64,000 nt of DNA, from assembly GCA_003255025.1 (NCBI GenBank), contig QANY01008278.1, positions 770,132-834,131 on the forward strand. Direction: 5' to 3'. The notes below the pieces were generated by a model, which was not told the DNA's origin, did not search any database, and was given only the letters and a program-made list of their open reading frames with translations. This DNA comes from Datisca glomerata (taxonomy: Eukaryota > Streptophyta > Magnoliopsida > Cucurbitales > Datiscaceae). How positions within the stretch are numbered: position 1 is the first letter of the stretch; every line of letters begins with the position of its first letter. This document shows, piece by piece, positions 43,090 through 54,720 of this stretch. The position numbers and the translations under genes were made by a program.

Positions 43090-43823
43090 TTCTAGTTCTC
43101 TCAATCATTGCAACAGTTTCGAAGTAAATTTGGACTGTAAATAAACTTTGAAAAAAAGACAGAGAAAATGAAAAAGTGAAGGGTCGTGGATATCCAAGAA
43201 AAGATATCTAATAAAATGACACGCTATTGAAGCAAATTGTGATCTATAAAAAAGATACTTAGAAACAATGCTAGTGAAGGGAAGTGGATGTAAAATATAA
43301 GTAGGTAGTAGCTAGCATGATTGCATTGATAATGTGAACATCCATGAAATTAAACAAAGGAGGAAAATTGAAATTAAACGAAAACGGTAAAAAAGTATAG
43401 GTGAATTATAAAAATGTCAGATTTTTTCATGCAAAATTAGTCATAATTACATTATTTATCTGTTTACTATTTTTGTCAAAAAAAAATTCTAATCATTTTA
43501 ACCGTTGACACTAGAAAATATGGTTTATTTTGTCATTTTTGGTTCATTTAGAGACCCAACGAGCCTCATCTCAGTAAAAAATAAACTTAATCTTTCTTAA
43601 AGAAAGACTCTCCCTCCACGCCAAAGTACCTAGGGTTTTACTTAAAATCGACTCTAGAAAAAATCAATGTCTAAAATAAACACATTTTTAAATCTTAGCT
43701 TATCTACACCTATGATTCACCATTCTTTCACTTTCTCTCAAACCTACAAAAATCCTTTTCCCTCTTACCCCACTTAAATATTACATAACAATATCAAATG
43801 TCATTTTCATCCTCTCCCAGTCT
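43090..43823. other. Unassigned AT-rich sequence
   Basis: No frame or repeat of note between the second MULE and the hAT element. Confidence 0.45.
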
Positions 43824-44169
43824 CAAATAGCTAGGGTGAACATGATTCTGTCCGGTTTGATTAGTCACAAAAAACTGAACTAAATTGAAGCATTCAGTTC
43901 GACTATTTACTGAATTGAACTGAACCGAAAAGACTAGAAGAACCAAACTGTGAGTTTCCTTTTTCAGCAGTTCGATGACACCTGTTTTTCATTATTTTTA
44001 AGAAAAAATGCAACCTGAAATAATAAAATCTGAAACTTGCTCAACCTAAAATCTTAAAAATCACACAAATCTATTACAAAATCACCCTAAAACAGTCAAA
44101 TCACCCTAAAAACAGTAACAAATTCATCATAGATTCATAAATAGAATGAATATGATATCTGTTACAAGT

Positions 44170-44803
44170 CACAATTATACCAACTACACCTTAACAAACA
44201 TAACACAAATAAAGAGTAACTCTCAAGTTCTAATCCATTAAAAGACAACATTGTCACAAAGAAAAATGAAAACGAAAATGACAAACTAAAACCATAGGTT
44301 CTAGCAACAGTCATCCTAGAGGGAATAACAAACTTAGGTTGCATCATCTGACAAAACTCACGAAACCCTTCACCATCTACCACCTTAAAGGATAATTAAT
44401 CTTTGATGATCATTCTAACAAGCAACATCCTACACTTCTCAACATTAAAATACATACTAGATATTGTAAAAGTATTGTCACTCACTCCCTCACTACTAGT
44501 GGTAAGAACTGATGTTTTTTGCTTTGGGTCAACAAACTTTTTAGGATTTTTCTTGCATCTTTTCAAGTGCGTTCACAAACTAGAAGTGCCATTAGCACTA
44601 GGTCATGTCATAACACATTTACAATGGTCACAACTAAATTTCTCATCATCAGAATCACCAGTTTCAATTATGAAAAAATCATTCCAAACTTCAGAAGGCT
44701 ATCGGTTAGTTTTTCTCTTATCTGAATCATGCTTTGGTAGCAATGATAAATTTGCATCAAGTTTCATTCCACCGTTAGCATCTTCAGTATCAACATTAGA
44801 CAT
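44170..44803 (-). pseudogene. hAT transposase N-terminus with BED zinc finger, pseudogene
   Basis: Starts with ATG at 44803 (MSNVDTEDANGGMKLD). The BED finger follows: SEVWNDFFIIE, KFSCDHCKCVMT, and THLKRCKKNPKKF with the Cys pair and His/Cys. Then YFNVEKCRMLLVRMIIKD and KVVDGEGFREFCQMMQPKF, VIPSRMTVAR, the entry of plant hAT (Ac/Tag-type) transposases. Four in-frame stops replace single codons (near 44699, 44618, 44577 and 44402) without loss of frame, so decay is by point mutation. After 44230 the similarity ends and the rest of the protein is gone. Confidence 0.92.
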
Positions 44804-44814
44804 CTATTAATGAG

Positions 44815-45690
44815 AAAAAAAATCAGACTAATCAATCTAGAGAAATTAAAACAAAATAGAGAAATTAACACAAAACTAATCAATGTACAAATAATATCAA
44901 CGAAACTATGAACTAATCAGAACTAAGAACTAACTAAGAACAATATCAAACTCTGAATTGACAAATCAGAACTAACAATATACCTAACAAACCATATAAC
45001 TAAGAACTAACGAATCAACTAATCACAACTAAAAGTAAATTTCAACTTATTAGAACTAAGAACTAATTTTAAGTAATAAGAACAAACCTTATTTAAACTA
45101 ATCAGAACAGAACATGACATAACTAATTTCAAGTAATCACTAATCTAAACAGAACAAAATTAATTTAAAGTAATCATAACATACCTAAGAACTAATTTCA
45201 GCGAATCAAAACTAATTTGAAATCATAATTAATTTGAAATCAGAACTAATTTGAAATCAGAACTAAAAAATCATGTAACTAACATTGAAGAACCAGAGAT
45301 GAAACTTACTCTCGATAAAGGAGAAAGACGAGATACGAGAACGTCGAGTAAGGAGAAAGTTGACTAGCTGAGGAAGGAGAAGAGCCGAGGAAGGAGAGAG
45401 CCAAGCAATTAGAACCCTAAGGCGATGAACGATGAGGGACGAGCGAGCGACGAGCAATGAGCGATGATCAAACGATGATTACAAAGGAGAACTAGAGGAG
45501 AAGGGTGAAGCTTCGGCGATTCGGGATTCGCGATTAGGGCCAGGGGAAGGGGTGTAGTCTGACGAAAGGGAAGAGAAATGAAAATGAGACCTAACCCTAA
45601 AATGTTTTGCTTATATATTGTGGGGTTTGATCAAAACGGCATCGTATTAATGGTAGTAGTTCAGAAATACACAGGAGTTATAAAACGAGG
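44815..45690. other. Interior of the hAT element, upstream of its transposase start
   Basis: A/T-rich with many AACTAA, ATCAGAACTAA and TAATTTCAAGTAATCA words, forming a very loose tandem array (44820-45270), then a purine-rich stretch. It would hold the promoter and leader of the transposase; no clear TATA signal was picked. Confidence 0.5.
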
Positions 45691-46069
45691 TCATTTTACA
45701 TTATAAGTTTTTGTTTGGTTCAGTTCTGTTTAGTTCAAAAATTTTATTTTTTCTGAACCGAACCGAACTGTGGGGAGATAAAGAACTGACCGAGCCAACC
45801 ATTTTTTGTTTGGTTTGGTTCGGTTTGAATTTGAACACCCCTACAAATAGCCAAGGCTTCCTTAAGAAACTTATTTTATCTTCGACATTCTTCCATTTTA
45901 AAGATTTTTCGTTCTTCAATCTTCAACATTTTTCTCCTTTCCTTCTACTTCTTCCTTGGCCATTTTTACCCTCTCCAATGTTCCAAGATTTTCTAAGTTT
46001 TTTATGTTAATGAGTTGCATCACAAGTTTTCTTAAGAATTTTAATATGTTTTACTGAAACAAAGTTGAT

Positions 46070-46595
46070 GATGAATAACTCAATAAGCTATATCTTGAAG
46101 CTAAGGATTGATCTTTAAGTCTTTAGTATGTCTTCAAGATCCATCTTGAATACTTCAACATAGATCTGAAAACTTCAAGACTGATCTTAAAGACTTTAAC
46201 AATGATCTTGAAGGCTTCAACACTGATATGCAAGTCTTCAACATTCATCTCGAAGATTTTGATATCAGTCCTAAAGTCTTCAAGATCACTTTTGAAGATA
46301 TCTTGAAGGCTTCAAGATCGATCTTAAAGTCTTCAAGATGTCTTTAATTTTGAAGACTTCAAATGGGATCCTGAACTTTTCAAGATATATTTAAGAGCAT
46401 CTTGAAATCTTCAAGATGAATTTTGAAGACTTCAAAAGTGATCTTGAGCACTTGAAGATATCTTCAAGAGGAATCAAAAGTATTCAAGATGTCTTGAAAA
46501 TGGATTTTCAAGACTTATAAGAGATCTTGAAGTCTTATATAAGATGGATCTTGAAGACCTTAATATGGATCTTGAAGTCTTGAATACGGGTCTCA
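46070..46595. repeat. Palindromic array J (class 4)
   Basis: Degenerate copies of a motif with arms ATCTTGAAG and CTTCAAGAT around one base, mixed with half-motifs (GATCTTGAAGACTTCAA, TCTTCAAGATGGATCTT). Spacing is irregular, about 30-35 bp. No host element could be recognised around it. Confidence 0.85.
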
Positions 46596-46599
46596 TAAT

Positions 46600-47390
46600 T
46601 TTTTTTTTGAAATTTTAAAACTACTTATTAACTTCGTTGACATAATGAAATGATGTGTCTGAAGTTTAAATATCAATGGTACACGATAGAGATTGGTAAA
46701 AATTGAGTATTTCATGGTCTTCTAGCTGAGAGAAGCCCAAATATTTTAGGATATCATTCAATTTACTTACCAAGAGATCTTTGGTATATTACACTATGAG
46801 CTGCACATCTATCCCACAATGTATAATCTTTTTATCAATTTTTTTTATAAAGCTCATGTCCTCTAACCTCCTGTTGAAATTTTGAATGATCAAGATTTAA
46901 AGTTCTTTATTAAAGAGAGCGGGTTACAAGCACTAGTTACAACCTACTCGAAAATAATACACCCTTTTAGAGATCAAGTAGATTTAAATGTTAGCCAAGC
47001 AATTTGAGGAATAGTTGTGTTTCTAACCATTTCTATTAAAACACATCTAAAGTATCAGTACAAATTTAAATCGATTCACATCTACGTTAACCATACAAAT
47101 TTCTGTCAAATTTTAATCTAAAGTATCACTACAAAAATCATTACAACAAACCATCTTCAAGAAGCTCTGACGCGACCACATCATAAGAGGTTAACTGCCA
47201 ACCTGTGGCAAAATTTCAAAATTCCATTTTACATTATATTATCAAAATTCATGCAATGACTTCAATGATTGCCAATATATTATTTTTTTTCCTCTACATT
47301 CATTCGTAATAAGGTAGAAAAAACTGTTAACTTTAATTTCATGCGATATATATCTGATAAAAATATCAATCTTGATCTCATCATGGGTGA
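46600..47390. other. Sequence between the two class 4 arrays
   Basis: AT-rich and without a recognised product on either strand. By analogy with the other arrays it could be the gutted interior of a MULE, but no transposase or Ulp1 trace was found. Confidence 0.35.
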
Positions 47391-47394
47391 TCTT

Positions 47395-47965
47395 GTAGTC
47401 TTTAAGATGGTTCTTGAAGACTTCTCGAAGAATTCAAGATCAGTCTTGAAGTCTTCAATAAGAATTTTGAAGTCTTCTTAAAGAATTCAAGATCACTTTT
47501 CAAGACCAGTCTTAAAATTTTTAATATGGATCTTAAAGACATATCGAACACTAATCTTGAAGTCTTCAAGATGGATCTTAAAGGTATCGAGATAGATCTT
47601 GAAGACATCTTGAAAACTTCAAGATCTTCAAGATGGATCTTAAAGATATTAAAATTGATCTTGAAAACATCATGACGACTTTAAGATCAGTCTTGATGTC
47701 TTCAACTATCAAAATAAATCTTGATAAACATATTGAAGACTTCAAGACCAGTCTTAAGATCTTCAAGATAGATGTTGAAGACATTTTGAAGACTTCAATA
47801 TCAGTCTTGAAGTCTTCAAGAGAGATCTTGAAGTCATATTGAAGACCTCAAGATCACTCTTGATGTCTTCAAGATCTCAAGTGGAATCTTGAAGACTTAT
47901 GAAGTCTTGAAGATGTCTTCAAGATCAATCTTGAAGTCTTCAAGATGTTTTCAAGATCAATCTTG
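47395..47965. repeat. Palindromic array K (class 4)
   Basis: About seventeen copies of the ATCTTGAAG/CTTCAAGAT motif with spacers such as GGATCTTAAAGAT and ACATCTTGAAGAC. Because CTTGAAGA repeats with a partial 3 nt rhythm, several frames on both strands stay open (47481, 47608, 47784, 47842); these are by-products of the repeat. Confidence 0.88.
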
Positions 47966-48364
47966 AAGTCTTCAAGTCTACAAATAGCTCTCTTTAGATA
48001 CCGTATAGAGAGATTATCTCTACGCGCTATTATTTGTTAACCAAATTCTAAAAAAAACCAAAATCCAAAAAATGAAAATCACAACCTATGAAAATAATAA
48101 TGAAAATCTGTAATAAAAATAATAAAAATAAAAAGATAAATATAATTTATTAGAATGGAGAAAATAAAAGTGTTTAATGAAAGATTTTTTAAAAGATTAT
48201 TAAAGGACATATCTTTAGTTTTTGGTCTAAAATCATGAAATATTCCAAAATATTTTTCTTAATCATTTAGTAATTTTTTAGACAAGGAAATTTGATATTT
48301 CTTACTTAGAATTAAGATCTAGACATTAATGACAGAATTTTTAAAGAGATCATATGGTAAATTT

Positions 48365-49355
48365 TAACTCCACTCTATAAATAAGGAGCTTTGAGAGACA
48401 AGACGATGAGGAAATTTTCTAGAAGACCGAATTGTTGACGATAATGAAGGAAAGAGAAGTCAAAAGAAAGAAACAAAAGAAAAATGTAAATGAAAATGTG
48501 TGAAGTGAAATAGAGTAGGATTTAATCTCATATTGAAATCTCAAGAGAAAGATGTCGGGTTTATAAACCCAACATTCATGCCTTGTGGTTAGCCCTAAGG
48601 GGAACCCCACATTTTGTGGGGAAAAGAGGACTTAGATAGCAGATCATCCTCTCCCCGTGTGCGCCGCTGCTGTCCATCCTTCCGGATCGGCTCGGTCCGG
48701 TTTGGACCAAAAGAATTAATTTTTAGAAAAAATTTCTTTTGATTATTTATTTAGAGAGAAAGACTTAGAGCTTTAAAAGCTTGCAAATATCTCCAAAAAT
48801 AATTTGTGCTAGATTATCTGCAGAAGATGATTAGCAAATCAATTATCTCAATTATCCCACAATTCGTGCATGATCTTATCAGCACTAACCACACGATTTT
48901 GGCTTGCTCCCTAAGTTGTACACGTTTTAAAAGTTTGTGTGTGAGCACACAAAAAGAAACTTCATTTTTATTACCATTAGCAAACTGTTGCATACCATTT
49001 TTTTTTATTTTCCTGCATATTGAGAGAGAGATACAGAGATTTCTTAGAGAGTTTGAGTAATTGGTTGTTGTACTCTGGCTTAGATCATTGTGTTCTGCAG
49101 AGACGATTCGTCGTAGTCTCCAAGTACCCTGTTGAGGATGATTATTATCTTTAGGACATTGCTCATGAGCAATCCTTGATCTTCATCTAATTTCTGCTTT
49201 AATTATTGCAATTTCAGTTGTATTAGTTTTTTCATTTATTTCCGTGATTAGTTTTAATAATTTTCATTGTAATCGTTTCTATTGCGTCTACGTTGTATTC
49301 GTTCTATTTCCATTATATTAAGTTGTTCATGAAAGCATCTCGTTCCATAACTACA
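48365..49355 (+). other. Possible LTR-type promoter and leader, unconfirmed
   Basis: CTCTATAAATAAGGAG at 48374-48389 is a good TATA box. It is followed by about 900 bp of non-coding, moderately GC-rich sequence with a palindromic stretch CCCCACATTTTGTGGGG (48605-48621), which could form a hairpin, and a GC-rich piece at 48650-48710. The arrangement suggests part of a retrotransposon LTR and leader, but I found no second copy, primer site or coding trace. Confidence 0.3.
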
Positions 49356-49363
49356 ATCAACAC

Positions 49364-49683
49364 TAGAGGTATTTACCGTTCGGTTCGATCGGTTTTTTGG
49401 AGAAAATACCTAACCGAACCAAAACTTCAGTTCGACAATGAAACCGAACCAAACCGATCATATCAAAAGAACTTAATCGAAACTTCGGTTCCATTCGGTA
49501 TTATTAAATTAAAAATAACTTTTAAATCATATTATTGAAAAAATAATAAAATAAATCAAAGTTTTGGTTTGGTTTCAGCTCACTTTTATTCGAAATTATA
49601 TATAAAAAATAAAAAAATAATATAAAATCAAAGTTTCGGTTCGGTTCGGCTCGGTCGGTTCGGTACACTTTTGAACACTCCAA
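49364..49683. mobile_element. Small hAT-like element, 320 bp
   Basis: Left end TAGAGGTATTTACCGTTCGG, right end on - TTGGAGTGTTCAAAAG, with the typical CGGTTCGGTTCG subterminal words on both sides. The flanks are ATCAACAC (49356-49363) and CTCAACAC (49684-49691), a 7 of 8 match as target duplication. The interior is AT-rich with no coding trace. Confidence 0.72.
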
Positions 49684-49699
49684 CTCAACACGAATTTTT

Positions 49700-50362
49700 T
49701 TTAAAGAAAAAAAAATTCATAGCAAAAAAGGTTCGAAAAAAAGCGGTCATCTGCTCCTTATTTATAGAGTTGGTCATCTGCTCATGCATCAATATCGTTC
49801 GACAATGGTTCAGTAAGAAGAGAAGAAGAAAAACAAAGAATAAAAAGTATTTTCTTATCACTTTCTGCTGGAAATCGGAAATTACAACAATTTAATCCGT
49901 TCATCGTCTAATACTCAAGAGTTTCTCCAAGAGAGAGGTAAACGTTTAATAATTTTGTGTCAAAAATATTAAGTTCATGGAATTAGATTAAAATCTGTCA
50001 TGAGCAGTCAAATAAATAAACATTTAATCACTATAAAAATATTCTTTTATGTATTTAAATGCCATGATTGATAGCTGGATCTCTATGCGTATAAAAGTCT
50101 ATGAGTTTACATAGTTTCTTCTGTTTATTGTTGTTTAATCGTACACCATTTTTGCTATGAAACTATCAGAAACAAAAAAGATTAACAAATTTTTTTTGTC
50201 AAAGTTACATGAGCACGGAGATTTTCATCTCCGTACCTTGTTTTAATGTATTTTTTTAAAATATTATTATAGATTTTTTGAAGTACCGAGATGTAACATC
50301 TTTATATATTATTTTTTCTTTTCCTCTAATTTTCCCTTTAAATTTATTATTATAATTTTTGT
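49700..50362. other. Unassigned AT-rich sequence
   Basis: No gene or repeat supported. Confidence 0.45.
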
Positions 50363-50372
50363 TTTATTTGAT

Positions 50373-51356
50373 AGGTTATTTGGATAATGTACCATTTTAA
50401 ATTTGTCTAATTATTTATACTCCTTTTTCAAAATAAGAAATTTTATACGTTTGGCCCACCAACCTCACATCACCACTTGTTATCTTTTTTTTTTTTTTTA
50501 TCTTTTTCAATTTATATGTCTAATCAATTTAATAATTTTTTTTTTAAATTATTCTTATTCTTATTTTTTTTTTCAACAAAATTTCTTTTAAAACTTGAAG
50601 GATTCAAGTAATTTTTATGACTACTTGAACCCTTTAAGTAGTTATTTTTTTATCAATCAACATACATACACCAGGTGACTATTTGAAGGGTTCAAGTAAA
50701 TTTTTATGACTACTTTAAAGATTCAATTAGCTTTTTATGATTACTTGAACCTTTTTTGCTTCCCAAAAATAAGAGAAAATAAATTTTGAGTACTGGAAGA
50801 GTTCTAGTAGATTTTTATGAATACCTGAACCCTTCAAGTACTCAACGTTCTTTTTCTCCTATTTTTTGACATAAAAAAGACTCAAGTTGTTATAAAAGGT
50901 ACTTGAACTTTTGAAGTAGTCATTAAAAGCTACTAGTACCTTTCAAGTAGTCATATGGTGTTGAATAATTGCTGAAAAAAATAACAACCACTTGAACCAT
51001 TCACATAGTCATAAATAACTACTTGAAGGGTCCAAGTAGTCATAAACAACTGCTTGAACCCTTCAAGTAGTCACCTGGTGTATTTGTGTTGACTAATAAA
51101 AAATAACTACTTCAAAGGGTTCAAATAGGCATAAAAAATTACTTGAACCTTCAAGTTTTAAAAGAAATTTCATTGAAAAAGAAAGTTCATTGATTAGACA
51201 TGCGAATTGGAAAAGAAAAGGAAATGGTGGGGAAAGAGAGAGATTGTAAGTGGTGATATGAAGTTAGTGAACCAGATGTATAAAATTCTTTATTTTAAAA
51301 AATGGGTATAAATTTCTTTAGCCAAATTCAAAAGGGGATATTTATCCAAATAACCC
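50373..51356. mobile_element. Foldback-type non-autonomous MULE made of long TIRs and class 2 palindromes
   Basis: Left end AGGTTATTTGGATAATGTACC and right end on - GGGTTATTTGGATAAATATCC. The two arms match for about 210-230 bp, through GAATTTTATAC or GAAATTTTATAC, CATCACCACTT, ATGTCTAATCAAT and up to TTTCTTTTAAAACTTGAAGG, where the arrays begin. TTATTTGAT (50364-50372) and TTGTTTGAT (51357-51365) are a 9 bp duplication with one mismatch; 9 bp is the MULE hallmark. Terminal and subterminal sequence shows it is a relative of the 39246-43089 element. It has no coding capacity. Confidence 0.88.
50590..51165. repeat. Palindromic array L (class 2)
   Basis: About fifteen degenerate copies of the CTACTTGAA/TTCAAGTAG motif with short spacers (ATTTTTATGA, CATAAACAACT). 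The array fills the whole space between the two TIR arms. Confidence 0.9.
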
Positions 51357-51365
51357 TTGTTTGAT

Positions 51366-51719
51366 TGATGAAGTTTAATGGTGATGATTTGTTTTAGTTA
51401 AGTTTAATACTAACTTTAATTTCACCATCCGTGATAATTAATTATAATCAATATTTTTTTTTATCTTTAAATTTTTATCTTAATATTTTTTCTTTACAAA
51501 ATAAAATTTTGATGATGAGTTTTGAGAAGTTTGGGATACCAATTTTTTCAGACTACTAAGGTGAGGAATTATTCTCGGAATACGAAAATAATTCTAATAA
51601 TTTTCAAATTGCTTACAAAATAAATTCAACGATGGACTTTGGGGCTTTTGAGATACTAATTTCTTGAACTACTGAGTTGGAGAATTATTATTGGGATACT
51701 AGCAAAACAAAAACCAACA
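51366..51719. other. Unassigned AT-rich sequence
   Basis: Contains two related pieces (GGGATACCAATTTTTTCAGACTACTAAGG and a diverged second copy about 110 bp later, given only in part) but no product. Confidence 0.4.
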
Positions 51720-52195
51720 TCAAGGGGGATTCTTAAGCAATGGGGAGGAAGGTTCCACTTGACCAAAATTCGTGTATTGACATGAGAACCAGGGATGTGA
51801 GCATGGTTCCATAATCTATCCCTAATAGACTTAATGACAAATTTAAAATACTAACTCTCTCTCCAATCTTACCCTCAAAGATCCTAGAGTTTCTCTCAAG
51901 CTAAATATTAGACAAAAGAGATAAAAATAATTTTTAAAATTAGCTTCTAAGGTCTTTCTTTCTAATGATGTTAGCCAGTGACTCAGAGTTTTGATCCCAC
52001 CTTGAGCGAGGGTAGGTGAGATCATAAGATTGAGTGATGGTAGTCCACACAGTAAAAGAAAATGAGCTTCATTCAAAAAACAAATGATCTATGCTTTTAA
52101 TGTGGGAAGAGTTAAGGCTGACATTAATACTCCAATTAACCATCTTATCTTTGGTAGTGATCCTATCTCTGCACACAAAATCACTCCAAGGACCT
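51720..52195 (-). pseudogene. LINE (L1-type) zf-RVT region, 3' end of ORF2
   Basis: Read on -: DKMVNWSINVSLNSSHIKS, IDHLFFE then a stop in place of Cys, FSFTVWTTITQS, LANIIRKKDLRS, KLFLSLLSNI and LERNSRIFEGK. This is the zf-RVT domain (the H-LFF-C step) and the region after it in plant L1 proteins, ending at about 51730. Three stops. Everything upstream, including RT and endonuclease, is missing at about 52195, where AT-rich sequence leading to the class 3 array begins. Confidence 0.85.
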
Positions 52196-52298
52196 GTCAT
52201 ATCGGGGAATTTCTGGCTTTAATGTAATTTTCAAAATAAATTCTGAAATAATTTAGTTTTGAAACTAATTCCAAAACTACGGTAGAATGTGCCACGTC

Positions 52299-52440
52299 GG
52301 AAGACGTCTTTTGTAAAGACGACTTCAAGTTTGCAAAAGGCATCTTCATAAAAGACGCCTTCAGTCCAGCCTGAAGGCCTCTTTTGCGAAGACGCCTTCA
52401 TTGTAGCCTGAAGGCATCTTTTGCAAAAATGCCTTCAGTG
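52299..52440. repeat. Palindromic array M (class 3)
   Basis: About three and a half units built on CTGAAGGC..CTTTTGC and its reverse complement GCAAAAG..GCCTTCAG (for example GACGCCTTCAGTCCAGCC followed by TGAAGGCCTCTTTTGCG). GCCTTCAG and CTGAAGGC pair exactly, with a spacer of about 7-9 nt between. Confidence 0.85.
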
Positions 52441-52641
52441 CAGATACTTCCCACATTACAAAAATCATCAACACAACCCTGCATATAAAAATCATCCATT
52501 TTGCAGAACATTTTCTAACATTCTCAATGAGAAAACATACATTTTTAACATTCTCAATAAAACAACATACATTTTTAAAAAAATTTATTACTTTACATTT
52601 TTATATTATTCTACAAAAACCCAAATAAAAAAAATATTAAT

Positions 52642-54720
52642 CAATCACGTTCCACACGGTGGTCGTCTCCTCATTCTTCTTTGGCGTCTTTCATATGTTT
52701 GTAGTTGAGTTATTTGTGAGGATGAACCTTCCTCCATAACAGCTGCTGCTACACTTTCTTCCTCTACAATAAGTGGCGGGTCTTCCTCCATAATATGTGG
52801 GTCTTCTTCATCCACAATAGGAGCATCTTCCATAATAGGCGAGTTTCGGGCACGTCTTCTACCTCCTCCTCTAGGAGCACTAGCTCGTCCTCCTCTACGC
52901 TGTTGAGGTTGATGAAATTGTTCGGAAGTAGAACCAAGTTGAGTCACTGACTCACCTCCAAATGTATAAAAGGACCGGCGGCGTGTATGGCTCATCTCGA
53001 GGCATGTGTGATTCTTGTTGACTTCTTTGAGATGAGTTGTGCACTCCATGCCTTCGGGACAAAGGAGCTTGATAAGCTGCATTTTCTTGTCTTATTGCTT
53101 GTACGACTATCTCACACATATTACAGATTTGAGGCATTATCCAAAACGACTCGGTATCATCAAGAGCCGACTTGGGTCTACCTTTCTCCCACGTCCTAGT
53201 TATATCCGGGTGAACTATTGGAAAGTTAGGAACTTCCCAATAATGTTCATGTGGAAGATGGTTGAACTGTGACTTATAACACTCAGCAAGCCCTAACCAG
53301 CGGTAATAATGTTCAATGAATTGAGAATTATCAATATGAGCATGTGCGCACACTGTTAACAAATGGGAACATGGGAGGCCAAATGATTGCAACTTGTTGC
53401 AAGTACATGTTCGTTCCTTTAAATTCACATACTGTCTATTTCGTCCTTTGTACATGTGATTTTGATGTTGAATAGTGAAGAACCTCGAACCTCTCATTAG
53501 CACGGTCAAAAATTATGATCTCATGTGAACTAGCCCTGGCTTCCCAAGTTTTCATCTTCTCAACAGTATAAGATGTAAACACTTCACCTTGTAGTAAGGC
53601 ATCACTAGCTTCACTTCTCCACTTTTTAAACCAATTCACACTATGATAAAATGTAAGCTCAACCAAAGCCGTAACAGGTAACATGCAAGCTCCCTTTAGT
53701 ACACCGTTAAAGGTTTGTGCAACATTTGTTGTCATCCAACCATATCGGTATCCACCATCGAATGCTAGAGTCCATCTTTCCTTTTCAATATTATCAAAGA
53801 AGTGCACACACTGACTGTTTATTTTCTTCATTTCATCCATGCAGAGTTCAAACTTCTTTGCTACTGTTTCATTCCCGCTCTAAATACTAAATTTTTTAGA
53901 GACTTGTTCTTGTATTTGTCATTAAAGTTACTCGCAACATGGTTCAAACAATATCGATGATGGCCTAATGGTTCTGACCACCCAAGTTGCTGATTATGTG
54001 TTGCAACTTTTATACCAGCATGTCGATAAGATATTAACACAAATCTCTCCCTCTGCGTAACATAACGCCTCAAGCAATACAAAACCATGACCAACTATCT
54101 ATGGTTTCCTCATCAACTATAGCATAAGTAATTGGAAAAATACGTCCGTTTGAATCAACTAACGTGGCAACAAACAACTTATGCTTATACTTGCCAAATA
54201 AAAATGTGCCATCAATTTGAATGACTGGTCTACAATATTTGAATCCTTCTATCGCAGCAGCAAAAGACCAGAACACATGTCCAAATATCACATTACCTGG
54301 TTCACCAATGTTATGTGTTTTCCATTGAACTACAGTCCTAGGAATCGACTTCACAAGAATATTCAACAATATTGGTAATTGTTGGTAAGATTGATCCCAA
54401 TCACCAAACACTTTAACAATTGCTTTTCGTTTAGCTTCCCATACCTTTCTATAATGCACATCGTATCCAAATTTATTTTTTACCATCTGATGAAGTGCTG
54501 CAATAGATGTAGTTGGATCCCATTTCACGACACCCTGAAACTTTCGTGCAATCAATGTTGAGTCCAATTATGAATGATCTTGTGATAATCTTAGATAGAC
54601 ACATGTGTGAGATCTGGGTATTGAGTTATTTCAAACATATTATGTGATTTTCGAAGACACGCACGCACTTTCCATTGACAACCTTCATTAAACTTCTTGC
54701 GTTTTATAACCCAAAGGTTT
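52642..54720 (-). pseudogene. MULE transposase with intact SWIM finger, least decayed copy in the window
   Basis: DNA-binding part near 54680: GCQWKVRACLRKSHNMFEIT. Then KFQGVVKWDPTTSIAAL and YRKVWEAKRKAI (54567 on). MULE core: RPVIQIDGTFLFGKYKH (first Asp kept), PITYAIVDEETIDSWSWF, then after a frameshift at about 54080 FVLISYRHAGI, where SDRH is usual, so the second Asp is Tyr. WMTTNVAQTFNGVLKGA and LPVTALVELTF follow (53840-53436). The SWIM finger CTCNKLQSFGLPCSHLL has all ligands. A Pro/Arg/Glu-rich tail ends at 52645. Frame breaks at 54080, 53855, 53500 and 53080 are single-base shifts; a stop at 54570 is a point change. Confidence 0.92.

Larger units (their letters stand above)
43832..45843 (-). 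mobile_element. hAT transposon, 2.0 kb deletion derivative, with 8 bp target duplication
   Basis: Left end TAGGGTGAACATGATTC, right end on - TAGGGGTGTTCAAATTC: inverted repeats with one base gained or lost. CAAATAGC stands on both sides (43824-43831 and 45844-45851), a perfect 8 bp duplication typical of hAT. Both subterminal regions carry GGTTCGGTTC/GAACCGAACC words. Inside, on -, lies only the N-terminal part of a hAT transposase. The catalytic middle and the dimerisation domain are absent. Confidence 0.93.

Noticed and set aside
47402..47842. Four overlapping frames with repeated SRSILK or VLKSS text
   Set aside because: Caused by the class 4 palindromic repeat, which stays open in several frames on both strands.
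48605..48621. CCCCACATTTTGTGGGG as a transcription terminator
   Set aside because: It is a good hairpin, but factor-independent terminators are not used by plant nuclear genes and no gene ends here.
53039..53272. Plus-strand frames over the MULE transposase
   Set aside because: Shadows of the minus-strand gene, whose SWIM and core motifs are clear.
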